Source: Antarctobacter aquimaris
GTDB taxonomy: Bacteria; Pseudomonadota; Alphaproteobacteria; Rhodobacterales; Rhodobacteraceae
DNA: 64,000 nucleotides
Direction of reading: 5' to 3'
Assembly: GCF_900184945.1 (NCBI RefSeq)
Contig: NZ_FXYF01000010.1
Span: 62,001 to 126,000 of the forward strand
Positions within the stretch are counted from its first letter, which is position 1. Each line of letters opens with the position of its first letter. The position numbers and the translations under genes are program-made. The notes below the pieces were generated by a model. The model was not told the origin of the DNA, ran no database searches, and saw only the letters and a list, made by a program, of their open reading frames with translations. Of the stretch, positions 20,389 to 29,517 are shown piece after piece.

Positions 20389-20741
20389 GCGTTTCGCGCG
20401 CGAAACATCCGTTTGTTAACAGATGGTTAACCTGGCACCTCGATCCGCCCTGCAAGTCACTGCACGAACCGGGCGGGCGGCGGACCATTGGATGCCGCGC
20501 CAACGGGTGATCGGGTGCGCTCTTTCGGGACACATCCGAAGTACCCGTGCGGTGCGCGACCTCAGCAAAGCGGCAGACCGCCGGGACGGTCCGCCGCTCG
20601 CCCGGCGCCCTGCGGGCGTGTTCCGGGATTTGGGGGTGTTACCACGTCAATCCGGGCGCCTGCCCGCCCTGCTCCCTGTTGCGCCCCCGGCTGCAAAGCG
20701 CCAATCTGCGGCCAGACGGTCGAGACAGGGCGGACACCCGA
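20389..20741 (+). other. Intergenic region between parC and the DUF898 module
   Basis: About 350 bp without a supported gene. The DUF898 frame stays open back to 20547, but that part is Cys/Arg-rich, lacks hydrophobic character and does not resemble the DUF898 N-terminus, so I treat it as untranslated. A TTAACAGATGGTTAA near-palindrome occurs at 20414-20428. The promoter of the module should be here, but no clear pair of boxes was found. Confidence 0.45.
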
Positions 20742-21989
20742 TTGCCAGGCGATGAAACACCCCCCGCGGCGGCCACCCCGGCCGAAACGACCTTGGCAAC
20801 GCGGGAAGACCCTCTGGCCACGGCATTTTCCGGCAAACGCTGGCGCATCTTCGGCCTGACGCTGTGGACCGGCATCCTGACCGTGCTGACCCTGGGCATC
20901 TACCGGTTCTGGCAAAAGACCCGCGTGCGGCGCTGGTACTGGTCGGCGGTGCGCCCGGGCGGCCATCCTCTGGAATACGTCGGCGATCCCTGGGAAAAGC
21001 TGCTGGGCTTCCTGATCGCCGTCGTCATCCTGTCTTTCTACATCGGCATCGTGAACCTGGCGCTGATGTTCGTCAGTTTCTCGCTGTTCCAGGGCAACGT
21101 GACGGCCTACCTGCTCAGCCTGATCGGCGTCTTTCCGATCTGGTTCTATGCCCGCTACCGCGCGCGGCGTTACGTGCTGGCGCGCACCCGCTGGATGGGC
21201 CTGCGCTTTGGCCTGGAGCCGGGCGCCTGGGGCTACGCGGGCCGCGCGCTGTGGCATGGCTTCCTGACCATCATCACGCTGGGCCTCCTGTGGCCGCGCA
21301 TGACCTTCTGGCTGGAGAAATACCGCACCGACCGCACATGGTTCGGCGACCACAAGATGGAACAGGGCGGCAAGTGGACGATGCTCTTTGGCGCGCTGAA
21401 ATGGCATTTCGTGACGCTGGGCCTGGTTGTGCTGGCCACGCTGCTGCTGGGCGCGGGGATCGCACCGCTGGCGATCACGCTCTATGCCGTGGCCGGGCTG
21501 CTGCTGCTCTACGCCCTGGTCTACTACCGGGTCGAGACGCTGAAACGCCTGACCTCGGCCAAGCGGCTGGGCGAGATGCGGCTGCGGCTGGAGGCCAGTC
21601 CCTTTCACGTCTTCCTGATCTTCTTCTTCGGCTACCTGTCGACGCTGTTCCTGGCCTCGATCCCCACCGGCTTTCTCGCGCTGCTGTTTGTCGAGATGCA
21701 ATCGCTGGGCGCGCTGGGCGGGACCGAGGTAGGCGACATCGCCCCGGCGCTGGAGGATGCCGACACCTGGGTGCTGATCGCGCTGGCGGTGATGAGCTAC
21801 TTTGCCATCTTCCTGGTCTGGTCGGCGGTGTCGACCGCGCTGCTGACGCTGCCGCTGACGCGCCACTATGCGCGCAGCCTGACCATCGAAGGCGCCGACA
21901 TGCTGCCCCGCATCCGCCAGCGCCCGCGTGACGAGCATGTGGAGGCCGAAGGCTTTGCCGATGCGCTGGACGTGGGGGCCTCGCTGTGA
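20742..21989 (+). CDS. DUF898 (YjgN-like) multi-spanning membrane protein, module A
   Basis: A membrane protein of about 415 residues of the DUF898/YjgN family. Markers: GLTLWTGILTVLTLGIYRFW near the N-terminus, repeated WYWSAVRPGG/ARTRWMGLRFG-type segments, at least six hydrophobic helices and the C-terminal AEGFADALDVGASL. The start is uncertain: I use a TTG at 20742 just before the acidic N-terminus, since upstream codons look non-coding; a GTG/TTG elsewhere is possible. Its stop overlaps the GTG start of the M48 protease by four bases. A second DUF898-M48 pair follows at 23220. Function unknown. Confidence 0.78.
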   Translation: MPGDETPPAAATPAETTLATREDPLATAFSGKRWRIFGLTLWTGILTVLTLGIYRFWQKTRVRRWYWSAVRPGGHPLEYVGDPWEKLLGFLIAVVILSFYIGIVNLALMFVSFSLFQGNVTAYLLSLIGVFPIWFYARYRARRYVLARTRWMGLRFGLEPGAWGYAGRALWHGFLTIITLGLLWPRMTFWLEKYRTDRTWFGDHKMEQGGKWTMLFGALKWHFVTLGLVVLATLLLGAGIAPLAITLYAVAGLLLLYALVYYRVETLKRLTSAKRLGEMRLRLEASPFHVFLIFFFGYLSTLFLASIPTGFLALLFVEMQSLGALGGTEVGDIAPALEDADTWVLIALAVMSYFAIFLVWSAVSTALLTLPLTRHYARSLTIEGADMLPRIRQRPRDEHVEAEGFADALDVGASL

Positions 21990-23098
21990 TCCTGCCGCTG
22001 CACACCGGCCCGTTCGAGGCCGAGGGCCTGTATTTCGACGGTCTCACCGCCGAAGCGCGCCCCGTCACCCTGCGGATCGACGAGGACCGCCGCGCTCTGG
22101 TGGCCGAGGGGATCGACTGGCCGCTGGACGAGATCCGCGAGTTGACCGACGTGGCGGGGGCGGACCTGGTGATCCTGCGGCTGAAGGACGACGAGGTCGC
22201 CCGGCTGATCCTGAAGGACGCGTCGATCCGCCCCCGCCTGCCCAACCGCACCCGCGCCGCGCCGCTGGTCCGGCGTGGGCGGCTGATGGCCTGGGCGGTG
22301 GGGGCGGTGGCCTCGGTCGCGCTGATCCTCTTCGTGCTGGTGCCCACCATGGCCGACCAGCTGGCCGAGTTCATCCCGCCCGAGGGCGAAAAGGCGCTGG
22401 GAGAGGTGACGCTGACCCAGATCCGCGAGGCGCTGGACGAAACCGGGCTGGGGGCGCTGAGCTTCTGCACCGATCCCTACGGCGAGGCCGCGCTGAGAAA
22501 GATCGAGGCGCGGCTGGTCGCCACCATGGACCCGCCGGTCGACATCACGGTGCACGTGCTGAACCACGAGATGGTCAACGCCTTTGCGCTGCCGGGCGGG
22601 CACGTGGTGTTCTTTCGCGGGCTGCTGGACGAGGCCGGCACGCCGGAAGAAATCGCCGCCGTCTTTGCGCACGAGATCGGCCACGTGGTCAGCCGCGATC
22701 CCACCCGGCACGCGCTGCGCTCGGCCGGGTCGCTGGGGGTGCTGGGGCTGATCTTTGGCGATTTCGCCGGCGGCTTTGTCGTGCTGATGCTGACCGAACA
22801 GCTGATCCAGGCGCAATACAGCCAGGATGCCGAGGCTGCGGCGGACGGCTTTGCCCACGACATGATGCGCAAGGCGCAGATCGCGCCATCGTCGCTGGCC
22901 GCGATGTTCGAAACCTTCCGCAAGCTGGGGGGCGATGCCGAGGGCCTGCTGGCGCATTTCATGTCGCATCCGCAGCTGGGCGACCGCATCGCCGCCGCAC
23001 AGGAGGCGACGCCGCCGGGCTTTGTCCCCCGCCCGCTGCTGACGCCGGCCGAATGGGCGGCGCTCAAGGACATCTGCAAGGGCGACTCGCTGTTCTGA
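21986..23098 (+). CDS. Membrane-anchored M48 zinc metalloprotease, module A
   Basis: A 370-residue M48-family peptidase. An N-terminal domain of about 100 residues of unknown type is followed by one membrane helix (about 101-121) and a catalytic domain with HEIGH (229-233) and the third zinc ligand Glu in DAEAAADGFA (about 283). The catalytic part is therefore probably periplasmic. It begins with GTG overlapping the DUF898 stop (GTGA), so the two are translationally coupled. The C-terminus LTPAEWAALKDICKG matches the second protease. Substrate unknown; the partner membrane protein is the obvious candidate. Confidence 0.9.
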   Translation: MILPLHTGPFEAEGLYFDGLTAEARPVTLRIDEDRRALVAEGIDWPLDEIRELTDVAGADLVILRLKDDEVARLILKDASIRPRLPNRTRAAPLVRRGRLMAWAVGAVASVALILFVLVPTMADQLAEFIPPEGEKALGEVTLTQIREALDETGLGALSFCTDPYGEAALRKIEARLVATMDPPVDITVHVLNHEMVNAFALPGGHVVFFRGLLDEAGTPEEIAAVFAHEIGHVVSRDPTRHALRSAGSLGVLGLIFGDFAGGFVVLMLTEQLIQAQYSQDAEAAADGFAHDMMRKAQIAPSSLAAMFETFRKLGGDAEGLLAHFMSHPQLGDRIAAAQEATPPGFVPRPLLTPAEWAALKDICKGDSLF

Positions 23099-23219
23099 AC
23101 ACCGCCTTTCCCGCCAAGGGGGCAGGCATTCCCCACTTTACCTTGGCAAACGGCTCGCCCATCGTGGTCAGGCCACACACGCAACGTCCAACATTTCCGC
23201 AGACCAAAGAGTAGAGCCG

Positions 23220-24443
23220 ATGCATTCCGACCAGGACATTCTGACCTTCCGCTACACGGGCGAAAAAGGCCCGCTGTTCAACCTTGCCTTCAAGACCGGG
23301 CTCCTGACCGTGCTGACGGTGGGCATCTACCGCTTCTGGCAGAAGACCCGGATCCGCAAGTACATCTGGTCCTCGGTCGAGGCGGATGGCGACGGCTTCG
23401 AATACACCGGCACCGGCATCGAGAAGTTCCTGGGCTTCCTTGTCGCAGTGGTCTTCCTCGCGGTCTACATCGGCCTGGTGCAGATGGTGCTGTTCTACGT
23501 CGGCCTCAGCGTGATGGTGGACACGCAGACCGCCTCGCCGCAGGAGATGCTGGCGCAGACGCTGGCCATCTACATCACCTTCTTGGCGGTGCTGCCCTTC
23601 CTGCTGTTCGCGGTCTACCGCGCGCGGCGCTACAAGATGGCGCGCACCCGCTGGCGGGGCATCCGCTTTGGCATGGAAAAGGGCGCCTGGGGCTATGTCT
23701 GGCGCGCGCTGGGCTATTACCTGCTGGCCGCCGTCACGCTGGGCGCGCTGACCCCGCTGGCGACCTTCCGGCTGGAAAAATACATGGCCGACCGCAGCTA
23801 CTATGGCTCGGGCCGCTTTGTGCAGGAGGGCAAGTGGACCGACCTCTATGCCGCGATGACGCATATCCTGATCGGCGTCGGCCTGCTGGTGGTCGGCGCG
23901 CTGCTGATCGCCGCGAGTCTGTCCGGGATCGACGCGCTGGTGGTGCTGGGCGGCATTGCGGTCTTTGTCGGCTACATCTGGACGATCGTCGGGTCGGTGA
24001 TCTACAGCGTGCGGTCCTTCGGCTACCTGACCCGGAACAAGGTGCTGGATGGCGCGATCCGCTTTGACGCCGAACCGCGCGCCGGCACGGTGATCAAGAC
24101 CTACATCCTGGGCGGCCTGCTGCTAAGCCTGCTGGCCTCGGTCGCCTTCGGCATCGTCGGCGCGATCTTCACCGCCTTCATCCCGATGCTGGCGGGCGGA
24201 CCGGTCGGCATGGTGCAGATGGGGCTGATCTTCGGCGTCATGGCCATCGGCTACCTGGTGGCGCTGGTGCTGGTGCAGGCGCTGAGCCTGATCCTGATCA
24301 CCCAGCCGATCCTGGCGCACTATATCCAGAGCGTCACCGTCCGGAACGCCTCGGCGCTGAACCGCATCGTGCAGCGCGCGGCCGAGACCGGCGTCGATGC
24401 CGAAGGCTTTGCCGATGCGCTGGACGTGGGCGGCGCGATCTGA
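23220..24443 (+). CDS. DUF898 (YjgN-like) multi-spanning membrane protein, module B
   Basis: A 407-residue paralogue of the DUF898 protein at 20742, with the same landmarks: LTVLTVGIYRFWQKTRIRKY, VYRARRYKMARTRWRGIRFG, FRLEKYMADRSYYG and the C-terminal AEGFADALDVGGAI. About six to eight hydrophobic helices. The start ATG at 23220 opens MHSDQDILTFRYTGEKGPLF, a normal DUF898 N-terminus with a Tyr/Gly-rich first strand. The stop overlaps the protease ATG by one base (TGATG). Outside conserved motifs the two DUF898 copies differ widely, so the duplication is old. Confidence 0.88.
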   Translation: MHSDQDILTFRYTGEKGPLFNLAFKTGLLTVLTVGIYRFWQKTRIRKYIWSSVEADGDGFEYTGTGIEKFLGFLVAVVFLAVYIGLVQMVLFYVGLSVMVDTQTASPQEMLAQTLAIYITFLAVLPFLLFAVYRARRYKMARTRWRGIRFGMEKGAWGYVWRALGYYLLAAVTLGALTPLATFRLEKYMADRSYYGSGRFVQEGKWTDLYAAMTHILIGVGLLVVGALLIAASLSGIDALVVLGGIAVFVGYIWTIVGSVIYSVRSFGYLTRNKVLDGAIRFDAEPRAGTVIKTYILGGLLLSLLASVAFGIVGAIFTAFIPMLAGGPVGMVQMGLIFGVMAIGYLVALVLVQALSLILITQPILAHYIQSVTVRNASALNRIVQRAAETGVDAEGFADALDVGGAI

Positions 24444-25558
24444 TGCAACCGGGCCAGGCGCAGTTCTTTGATGGCCTGACGGCGGGGCGGCACGACGTGC
24501 AGGTCGCCCTGACGGGGGATCGCATGGCGCTGGAGATCACCGGCGACACCCTGCCCGCTCCGCTGCGCTGGCCGCTGATGGACCTGCGCGCGCTGGCCGA
24601 CACCGCGCGCAAGGACCGGCTGACCCTGACCCGCAAGGCCGAGAGCGACGACGAGGCGCCGCGCGACCCCGCCCGCCTGATCCTGCAGGATGCCGAGCTG
24701 ATCGACTGGATGCGCCGCACGCGGCCCGGCCTGTTCAAGGCCGACCTGCACCCCGGCACCTGGAAAAAGCTGCTGACCTACGCCGGCGGCGCGGCGGTCG
24801 CCTCGGCGCTGATGCTGTTCGTCATCCTGCCCGCCATGGCCGACACGCTGGCGCGAATCATCCCGGTCGAGCGCGAGGTCGCCTTTGGCAAGACCGTGAC
24901 CGCGCAGATGGAGCGCATTCTGGGCGCGTCCAAACTGGGCGGGCTGCGCTGCGACGACCTGGCCGGTCAGGCGGCGCTGCAAAAGATGCTGACGCGGCTG
25001 ACCGACGGGCAGGAGATGCAGTACGACATCCAGCTCCAGGTCTTTGATCACGAGATGGTCAATGCCTTCGCCGCGCCCGGCGGGCAGGTGGTGATCATCG
25101 ACGGGCTGTTGCAGCAGGCCAGGGGGCCGGACGAGGTGGCCGGCGTGCTGGCGCACGAGATCGCGCATGTCGAATCGCGCGACGCCACCCGGCACGCGCT
25201 GCGCACCGCCGGATCGGCCGGGCTGCTGTCGATGCTGCTGGGCGACTTCACCGGCGGCGCGGCCATCGCGCTGGTGGGCGAACACCTGATGACCGCCGCC
25301 TACACGCGCGAGGCCGAGGCCGCGGCGGACCTGTTTGCGTTGCAGATGCTGGACGACGCGGGCGTCAGCGCCATCGGCTTTGCCCGGTTTTTCGACGACC
25401 TCGACGACATCGGCATCAAACTGCCCGCCTACCTGGCGACGCATCCGGTCACCGCGCAACGCGCCGCACAGGCGCGCGGCTTTGCCGGGGCCCAGGGCGC
25501 GACCAGCCCGGTGCTGACCGATGCCGAGTGGACCGCGCTGCGCAACATCTGCCGCTAG
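24443..25558 (+). CDS. Membrane-anchored M48 zinc metalloprotease, module B
   Basis: A 371-residue paralogue of the protease at 21986: a roughly 100-residue N-terminal domain beginning with FFDGLTAGRHDV, one membrane helix (about 111-131, followed by PAMADTLARIIPVE as in the first copy), HEIAH (238-242) with the following SRDATRHALRTAGSAG, and a Glu ligand in EAEAAADLFA. It overlaps its DUF898 partner by one base. Like the first copy it keeps an Asn/Ala-rich NAFA-PGG strand next to the active site. Confidence 0.9.
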   Translation: MQPGQAQFFDGLTAGRHDVQVALTGDRMALEITGDTLPAPLRWPLMDLRALADTARKDRLTLTRKAESDDEAPRDPARLILQDAELIDWMRRTRPGLFKADLHPGTWKKLLTYAGGAAVASALMLFVILPAMADTLARIIPVEREVAFGKTVTAQMERILGASKLGGLRCDDLAGQAALQKMLTRLTDGQEMQYDIQLQVFDHEMVNAFAAPGGQVVIIDGLLQQARGPDEVAGVLAHEIAHVESRDATRHALRTAGSAGLLSMLLGDFTGGAAIALVGEHLMTAAYTREAEAAADLFALQMLDDAGVSAIGFARFFDDLDDIGIKLPAYLATHPVTAQRAAQARGFAGAQGATSPVLTDAEWTALRNICR

Positions 25559-25847
25559 GATTGGGCTCTCATCAGGGTGTTCACCGCTGAGAGCGTCGGC
25601 AGGCCCTTGGGTGCGGAATGTTGTCGGGACCTTTTGAACCCATCGAGCCAGCGGGCGAGATCGGCGTTGCTGCACGTCTGGCCCGGGACGGCGTTCCAGG
25701 CGCGAAACGTCCCGTCACGGCGACGCGGACAGGCCTCAACGCGACGATTTTTCGCTGTTTCCACCCGCGCGTGCAGGCTACACCACCGGGCAAGGAAACC
25801 CCGCGGGTCCGCCCGCGGCGAATTTTGACCTGAGGAGAGACACGCAG
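25559..25847. other. Intergenic region with a possible transposase-tail remnant
   Basis: This 289-bp gap separates the protease from etfB. On the minus strand (25764-25555) a short frame contains [20 protein letters not shown], which looks loosely like the C-terminal tail of IS3-type transposases, but there is no DDE core or inverted repeat. The etfB promoter must lie here; etfB has a clear ribosome binding site (GAGGAGAGACACGCAG). Confidence 0.25.
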
Positions 25848-26606
25848 ATGAAGGTCCTTGTACCCGTCAAGCGCGTGATCGACTACAACGTGAAGGTCCG
25901 CGTCAAGGCGGACGGATCGGGTGTCGATCTGGCGAACGTGAAGATGTCGATGAACCCCTTCGACGAGATTGCCGTCGAAGAGGCGATCCGCCTGAAGGAA
26001 GCCGGCAAGGCGACCGAGATCATCGCTGTTTCGATCGGCGTCAAGCAGAGCCAGGAAACCCTGCGCACCGCGCTGGCCATGGGGGCGGACCGCGCCATCC
26101 TCGTCGTCGCCGCCGATGACGTGCACAACGACATCGAGCCGCTGGCCGTGGCCAAGATCCTGGCCGCGATCGTCAAGGAAGAAGAGCCGGGCCTCGTGCT
26201 CTGCGGCAAGCAGGCGATCGACAACGACCTGGGCGCCACCGGGCAGATGCTGTCGGCGCTGCTGGGCTGGTCGCAGGCCATGTACGCCAACAAGGTGGAC
26301 GTCGAGGGCGACCATGCCGTGGTGACCCGCGAGGTCGATGGCGGCCTGCAGACCATCAAGGTCAAGATGCCGACCATCATCTCGACCGACCTGCGCCTGA
26401 ACGAGCCGCGCTATGCCTCGCTGCCGAACATCATGAAGGCCAAGAAAAAGCCGCTGGATGAAAAGACCGCCGCCGACTACGGCGTCGACGTCGCGCCGCG
26501 GCTGGAGATCGTCAAGACCACGGAACCGGCGTCGCGTGCGGCGGGCGAGATCGTCAAGTCGGTCGACGAACTGGTGGCGAAGCTGAAAGAGAAGGGGATC
26601 GTCTGA
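25848..26606 (+). CDS. etfB: Electron transfer flavoprotein beta subunit
   Basis: ETF passes electrons from acyl-CoA and other flavin dehydrogenases to ETF-ubiquinone oxidoreductase. The 252-residue beta subunit starts [20 protein letters not shown], includes [17 protein letters not shown], the AMP-site region [18 protein letters not shown], and the recognition-loop segment [18 protein letters not shown]. Normal length. Its stop overlaps the etfA ATG by one base. Confidence 0.98.
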   Translation: MKVLVPVKRVIDYNVKVRVKADGSGVDLANVKMSMNPFDEIAVEEAIRLKEAGKATEIIAVSIGVKQSQETLRTALAMGADRAILVVAADDVHNDIEPLAVAKILAAIVKEEEPGLVLCGKQAIDNDLGATGQMLSALLGWSQAMYANKVDVEGDHAVVTREVDGGLQTIKVKMPTIISTDLRLNEPRYASLPNIMKAKKKPLDEKTAADYGVDVAPRLEIVKTTEPASRAAGEIVKSVDELVAKLKEKGIV

Positions 26607-27532
26607 TGGCCGTTCTGCTGATTGCCGAGATTACCGATGGCGCGCTGTCGATGGACGCGACCGCCAAGACCGTGACCGCCGCCAAGGCGCTGGGCGACGT
26701 GACCGTGCTGGCCGCCGGTGCCTCGGCCAAGGCCGCCGCCGCCGAGGCCGCGACCATCCAGGGCGTGTCCAGGGTGCTGGTCGCCGAAGACGCGATCTAC
26801 GGCCACCGCCTGGCCGAGCCTGTTTCGGCGCTGATCGCCTCGATGGCGGGGGACTATTCGCACATCGTCGCGCCCGCCACGACCGACGCCAAGAACATCC
26901 TGCCGCGCGTCGCCGCGCTGCTGGACGTCATGGTGCTGACCGACGTCACAGCCGTGGTGGACGCCGACACGTTTGAGCGCCCGATCTACGCCGGCAACGC
27001 GATCCAGACCGTGAAGTCGAAGGACGCGAAAAAGGTCATCACCTTCCGCACCTCGACCTTCGAGGCGGCCGCCACCGGCGGATCCGCCCCCGTCGAGGAT
27101 CTCGCCTCGGGCGACAACCCGGGCCTGTCCGAATGGATCGAGGACAAGGTGGCGGAAAGCGATCGCCCCGAGCTGACCTCGGCCGGGATCGTCGTGTCGG
27201 GTGGCCGCGGCGTGGGGTCGCAGGCAGACTTTGCCCTGATCGAGAAGCTGGCCGACAAGCTGGGCGCCGCAGTGGGCGCATCCCGCGCCGCCGTGGACTC
27301 GGGCTTTGCCCCGAACGACTGGCAGGTAGGCCAGACCGGCAAGGTCGTGGCGCCGAATCTCTACGTCGCCGTGGGCATCTCGGGCGCGATCCAGCACCTG
27401 GCTGGCATGAAGGACAGCAAGGTCATCGTCGCCATCAACAAGGACGAGGAGGCGCCGATCTTTCAGGTGGCCGACTACGGGCTTGTGGCGGACCTGTTCA
27501 CGGCCGTGCCGGAACTGACCGAAAAGCTGTGA
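26606..27532 (+). CDS. etfA: Electron transfer flavoprotein alpha subunit
   Basis: The 308-residue FAD-binding subunit of ETF. It starts [20 protein letters not shown] and contains the FAD domain motifs [56 protein letters not shown] and [20 protein letters not shown]. Translationally coupled to etfB (overlap of one base). A terminator follows at 27574-27602. The 3-hydroxyacyl-CoA dehydrogenase gene 1 kb away fits a fatty-acid or PHB oxidation neighbourhood. Confidence 0.98.
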   Translation: MAVLLIAEITDGALSMDATAKTVTAAKALGDVTVLAAGASAKAAAAEAATIQGVSRVLVAEDAIYGHRLAEPVSALIASMAGDYSHIVAPATTDAKNILPRVAALLDVMVLTDVTAVVDADTFERPIYAGNAIQTVKSKDAKKVITFRTSTFEAAATGGSAPVEDLASGDNPGLSEWIEDKVAESDRPELTSAGIVVSGGRGVGSQADFALIEKLADKLGAAVGASRAAVDSGFAPNDWQVGQTGKVVAPNLYVAVGISGAIQHLAGMKDSKVIVAINKDEEAPIFQVADYGLVADLFTAVPELTEKL

Positions 27533-27539
27533 GGCGCCC

Positions 27540-27565
27540 GGTGGGTTGAAAACCCACCCTACCCC
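27540..27565. repeat. Dispersed palindromic repeat, left copy
   Basis: The hairpin core GGTGGGTTGAAAACCCACC is followed by CTACCCC. The same 26-bp element in opposite orientation lies at 29484-29509 with one difference. Located just after etfA. Confidence 0.9.
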
Positions 27566-27573
27566 GTGATCGA

Positions 27574-27602
27574 AAGGCCCGCCCCTACCGGCGGGCCTTT
27601 TT
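27574..27602 (+). terminator. Terminator after etfBA
   Basis: Stem AAGGCCCGC / GCGGGCCTT with a loop of about 8 bases followed by TTTTT. It also faces the end of the convergent DUF6473 gene. Confidence 0.85.
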
Positions 27603-27606
27603 CCGT

Positions 27607-28440
27607 TCAGACCGGCCCGACCAGGGAGGCCAGCACCGGCTCCAGCGCCGCGACCACTTCGTCATGCGCCAGGGGTCCCATGAGTTCGGCCGCCGCGCAG
27701 GCTTCGAAATCGCTGAAGACCATGCCGTTCGTGCCCTCCATCCGCGCCTCGGCAGTGGCCACGACCTCGACCACCCGCTTTACCCGCGGGCGCAGCGTCT
27801 CGATCATGTCGCGGTTCACGAACAGCGGATCGCCCTCCAGCGTGGCGGGGATCTCCGTCGGCACCGGATGATCGGCGAACCACAAGAGCACCGCCGGCCC
27901 CCGCATCTGCGTCAGCAGGTGCTTCATCCGGGCGGTCCAGGCCATGCGCAGCTCATCCACCACCTTGCCAAAGCGCTCCTGCGAGATCTCCGCCAGGCGG
28001 CCCAGCATGTGCCGGACAAAGTGGAACTCGGTGAAGTCCACCTCGGGGTACAGCCCCTGAAGCCGTTCGGACGCGCGCAGGAACCTGTCGTTCCGGCGCG
28101 GATGCACGGAATAGTAGCGGTTCGACAGGTTCTGTGCGCCCATGACCTGGATCACCTTGGCGTCCGCTTCGGACAGGATCTCCATCACCGCGGGGTCGTT
28201 CAGGTACAGATCGACCCCGGCGTTGACCACGCCGAAATTGGCGCAGGCGACCTTGACCCGCTGTTCCAGCAGGACTGGAAAGGGCGTTTCGATGAACCGC
28301 CCATAGGTTTCGGTCCCGCCCAGGAAGGCCACGTAGGGGCCATCCAGCTGCCGCCGCGGACCGCGGAACAGCACGCGTGACGTGCCGTAGCGGCACGGAT
28401 AGTATTCAAGGGCCCCATGGCCCCCGCCATGTACAGACAT
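27607..28440 (-). CDS. DUF6473-type protein
   Basis: A 277-residue protein that I place in the DUF6473 group of Rhodobacteraceae. Markers: LEYYPCRYGTSRVLFRGPRR, VAFLGGTETYGRF and NFGVVNAGVDLYLNDPAVME near the N-terminus, which together look like an SGNH-like alpha/beta fold, and later LLWFADHPVP. Function unknown. The ATG at 28440 is chosen because GAGG lies 8 bases upstream; a GTG three codons earlier overlaps that site. It is divergent from hbdA. Confidence 0.7.
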   Translation of the reverse strand: MSVHGGGHGALEYYPCRYGTSRVLFRGPRRQLDGPYVAFLGGTETYGRFIETPFPVLLEQRVKVACANFGVVNAGVDLYLNDPAVMEILSEADAKVIQVMGAQNLSNRYYSVHPRRNDRFLRASERLQGLYPEVDFTEFHFVRHMLGRLAEISQERFGKVVDELRMAWTARMKHLLTQMRGPAVLLWFADHPVPTEIPATLEGDPLFVNRDMIETLRPRVKRVVEVVATAEARMEGTNGMVFSDFEACAAAELMGPLAHDEVVAALEPVLASLVGPV

Positions 28441-28596
28441 TTCACCCACCTCATATTCTCACCCACAGAGGAGAATCGGGCAAAGCTCTTGCCATTTCGC
28501 TAATGCGACAATGCGAGTCGAATGCCCCCGGTCCGGGCGGTCTTGCAGCGCTTCGCGGCGCGGTCCATGGTGGCGCGGGCAACAAAGGACAGGGCC

Positions 28597-29472
28597 ATGG
28601 AGATCAAGTCGGTCGGCATCGTGGGCGCGGGGCAAATGGGCAACGGCATCGCGCATGTGATGGCGCTGGCGGGCTATGAGGTCTGCCTCAACGACATCAG
28701 CGCCGAGGCGCTGGACAACGCCGTGCAGCTGATCCGCAGGAACCTGGACCGCCAGGTCAGCCGCGAAAAGATCAGCGCCGAGGATCGCGACGCCGCCATG
28801 GCCCGCATCCGCACCACGCAGGCGCTGGCCGACGTGGGCAAGACCGACCTGGTGATCGAGGCCGCGACCGAGAACGAGGCCGTCAAGAACAAGATCTTTG
28901 CCGCGCTGGTGCCCGAACTGCTGCCGCACACCATCCTGACCTCGAACACCTCGTCGATCTCGATCACCCGGCTGGCCTCGCGCACCGACCGGCCGGAAAG
29001 GTTCATGGGCTTCCACTTCATGAACCCGGTGCCGCTGATGAAGCTGGTCGAGCTGATCCGCGGCATCGCCACCGACCGCGAAACCTACGACAGCTGCCTC
29101 GCGGTGGTCGAGCGGCTGGACAAGACCGCCGCCAGCGCCGAGGATTTTCCCGCCTTCATCGTCAACCGTATCCTGATCCCGATGATCAACGAAGCCTGCT
29201 ACACGCTGTACGAAGGCGTGGGCAACGTGCAGTCGATCGACATGGCGCTGAAGCTGGGCGCGAACCACCCGATGGGGCCGCTGGAGCTGGCCGATTTCAT
29301 CGGGCTGGACACCTGCCTGGCGATCATGAACGTGCTGCACGACGGGCTGGCCGACACGAAATACCGCCCCTGCCCGCTGCTGACAAAGTACGTCGAGGCC
29401 GGCTGGCTGGGCCGCAAGACGCAGCGCGGATTCTACGATTACCGCGGCGAGGTGCCGGTGCCGACGCGCTGA
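28597..29472 (+). CDS. hbdA: 3-hydroxybutyryl-CoA dehydrogenase
   Basis: A 291-residue soluble NAD-linked dehydrogenase that interconverts 3-hydroxybutyryl-CoA and acetoacetyl-CoA. Motifs: GIVGAGQMGNGIAHVMALAG (NAD site), TSNTSSISITRLA, GFHFMNPVPLMKLVELI with the catalytic His, NRILIPMINEACYTLYEGV and the C-terminal GWLGRKTQRGFYDY. The ATG at 28597 opens MEIKSVGIVG; frame upstream is not coding-like. It stands alone, near etfBA, consistent with short-chain acyl-CoA metabolism. Confidence 0.96.
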   Translation: MEIKSVGIVGAGQMGNGIAHVMALAGYEVCLNDISAEALDNAVQLIRRNLDRQVSREKISAEDRDAAMARIRTTQALADVGKTDLVIEAATENEAVKNKIFAALVPELLPHTILTSNTSSISITRLASRTDRPERFMGFHFMNPVPLMKLVELIRGIATDRETYDSCLAVVERLDKTAASAEDFPAFIVNRILIPMINEACYTLYEGVGNVQSIDMALKLGANHPMGPLELADFIGLDTCLAIMNVLHDGLADTKYRPCPLLTKYVEAGWLGRKTQRGFYDYRGEVPVPTR

Positions 29473-29483
29473 CCGCAACCCAA

Positions 29484-29509
29484 TGGGTAGGGTGGGTTTT
29501 CAACCCACC
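29484..29509. repeat. Dispersed palindromic repeat, right copy
   Basis: Inverted copy of the element at 27540-27565, with 25 of 26 bases identical in reverse complement. It lies between the hbdA stop and the stop of the convergent acyltransferase, where it could act as a terminator for either gene. Confidence 0.9.
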
Positions 29510-29517
29510 GCCCGCGC

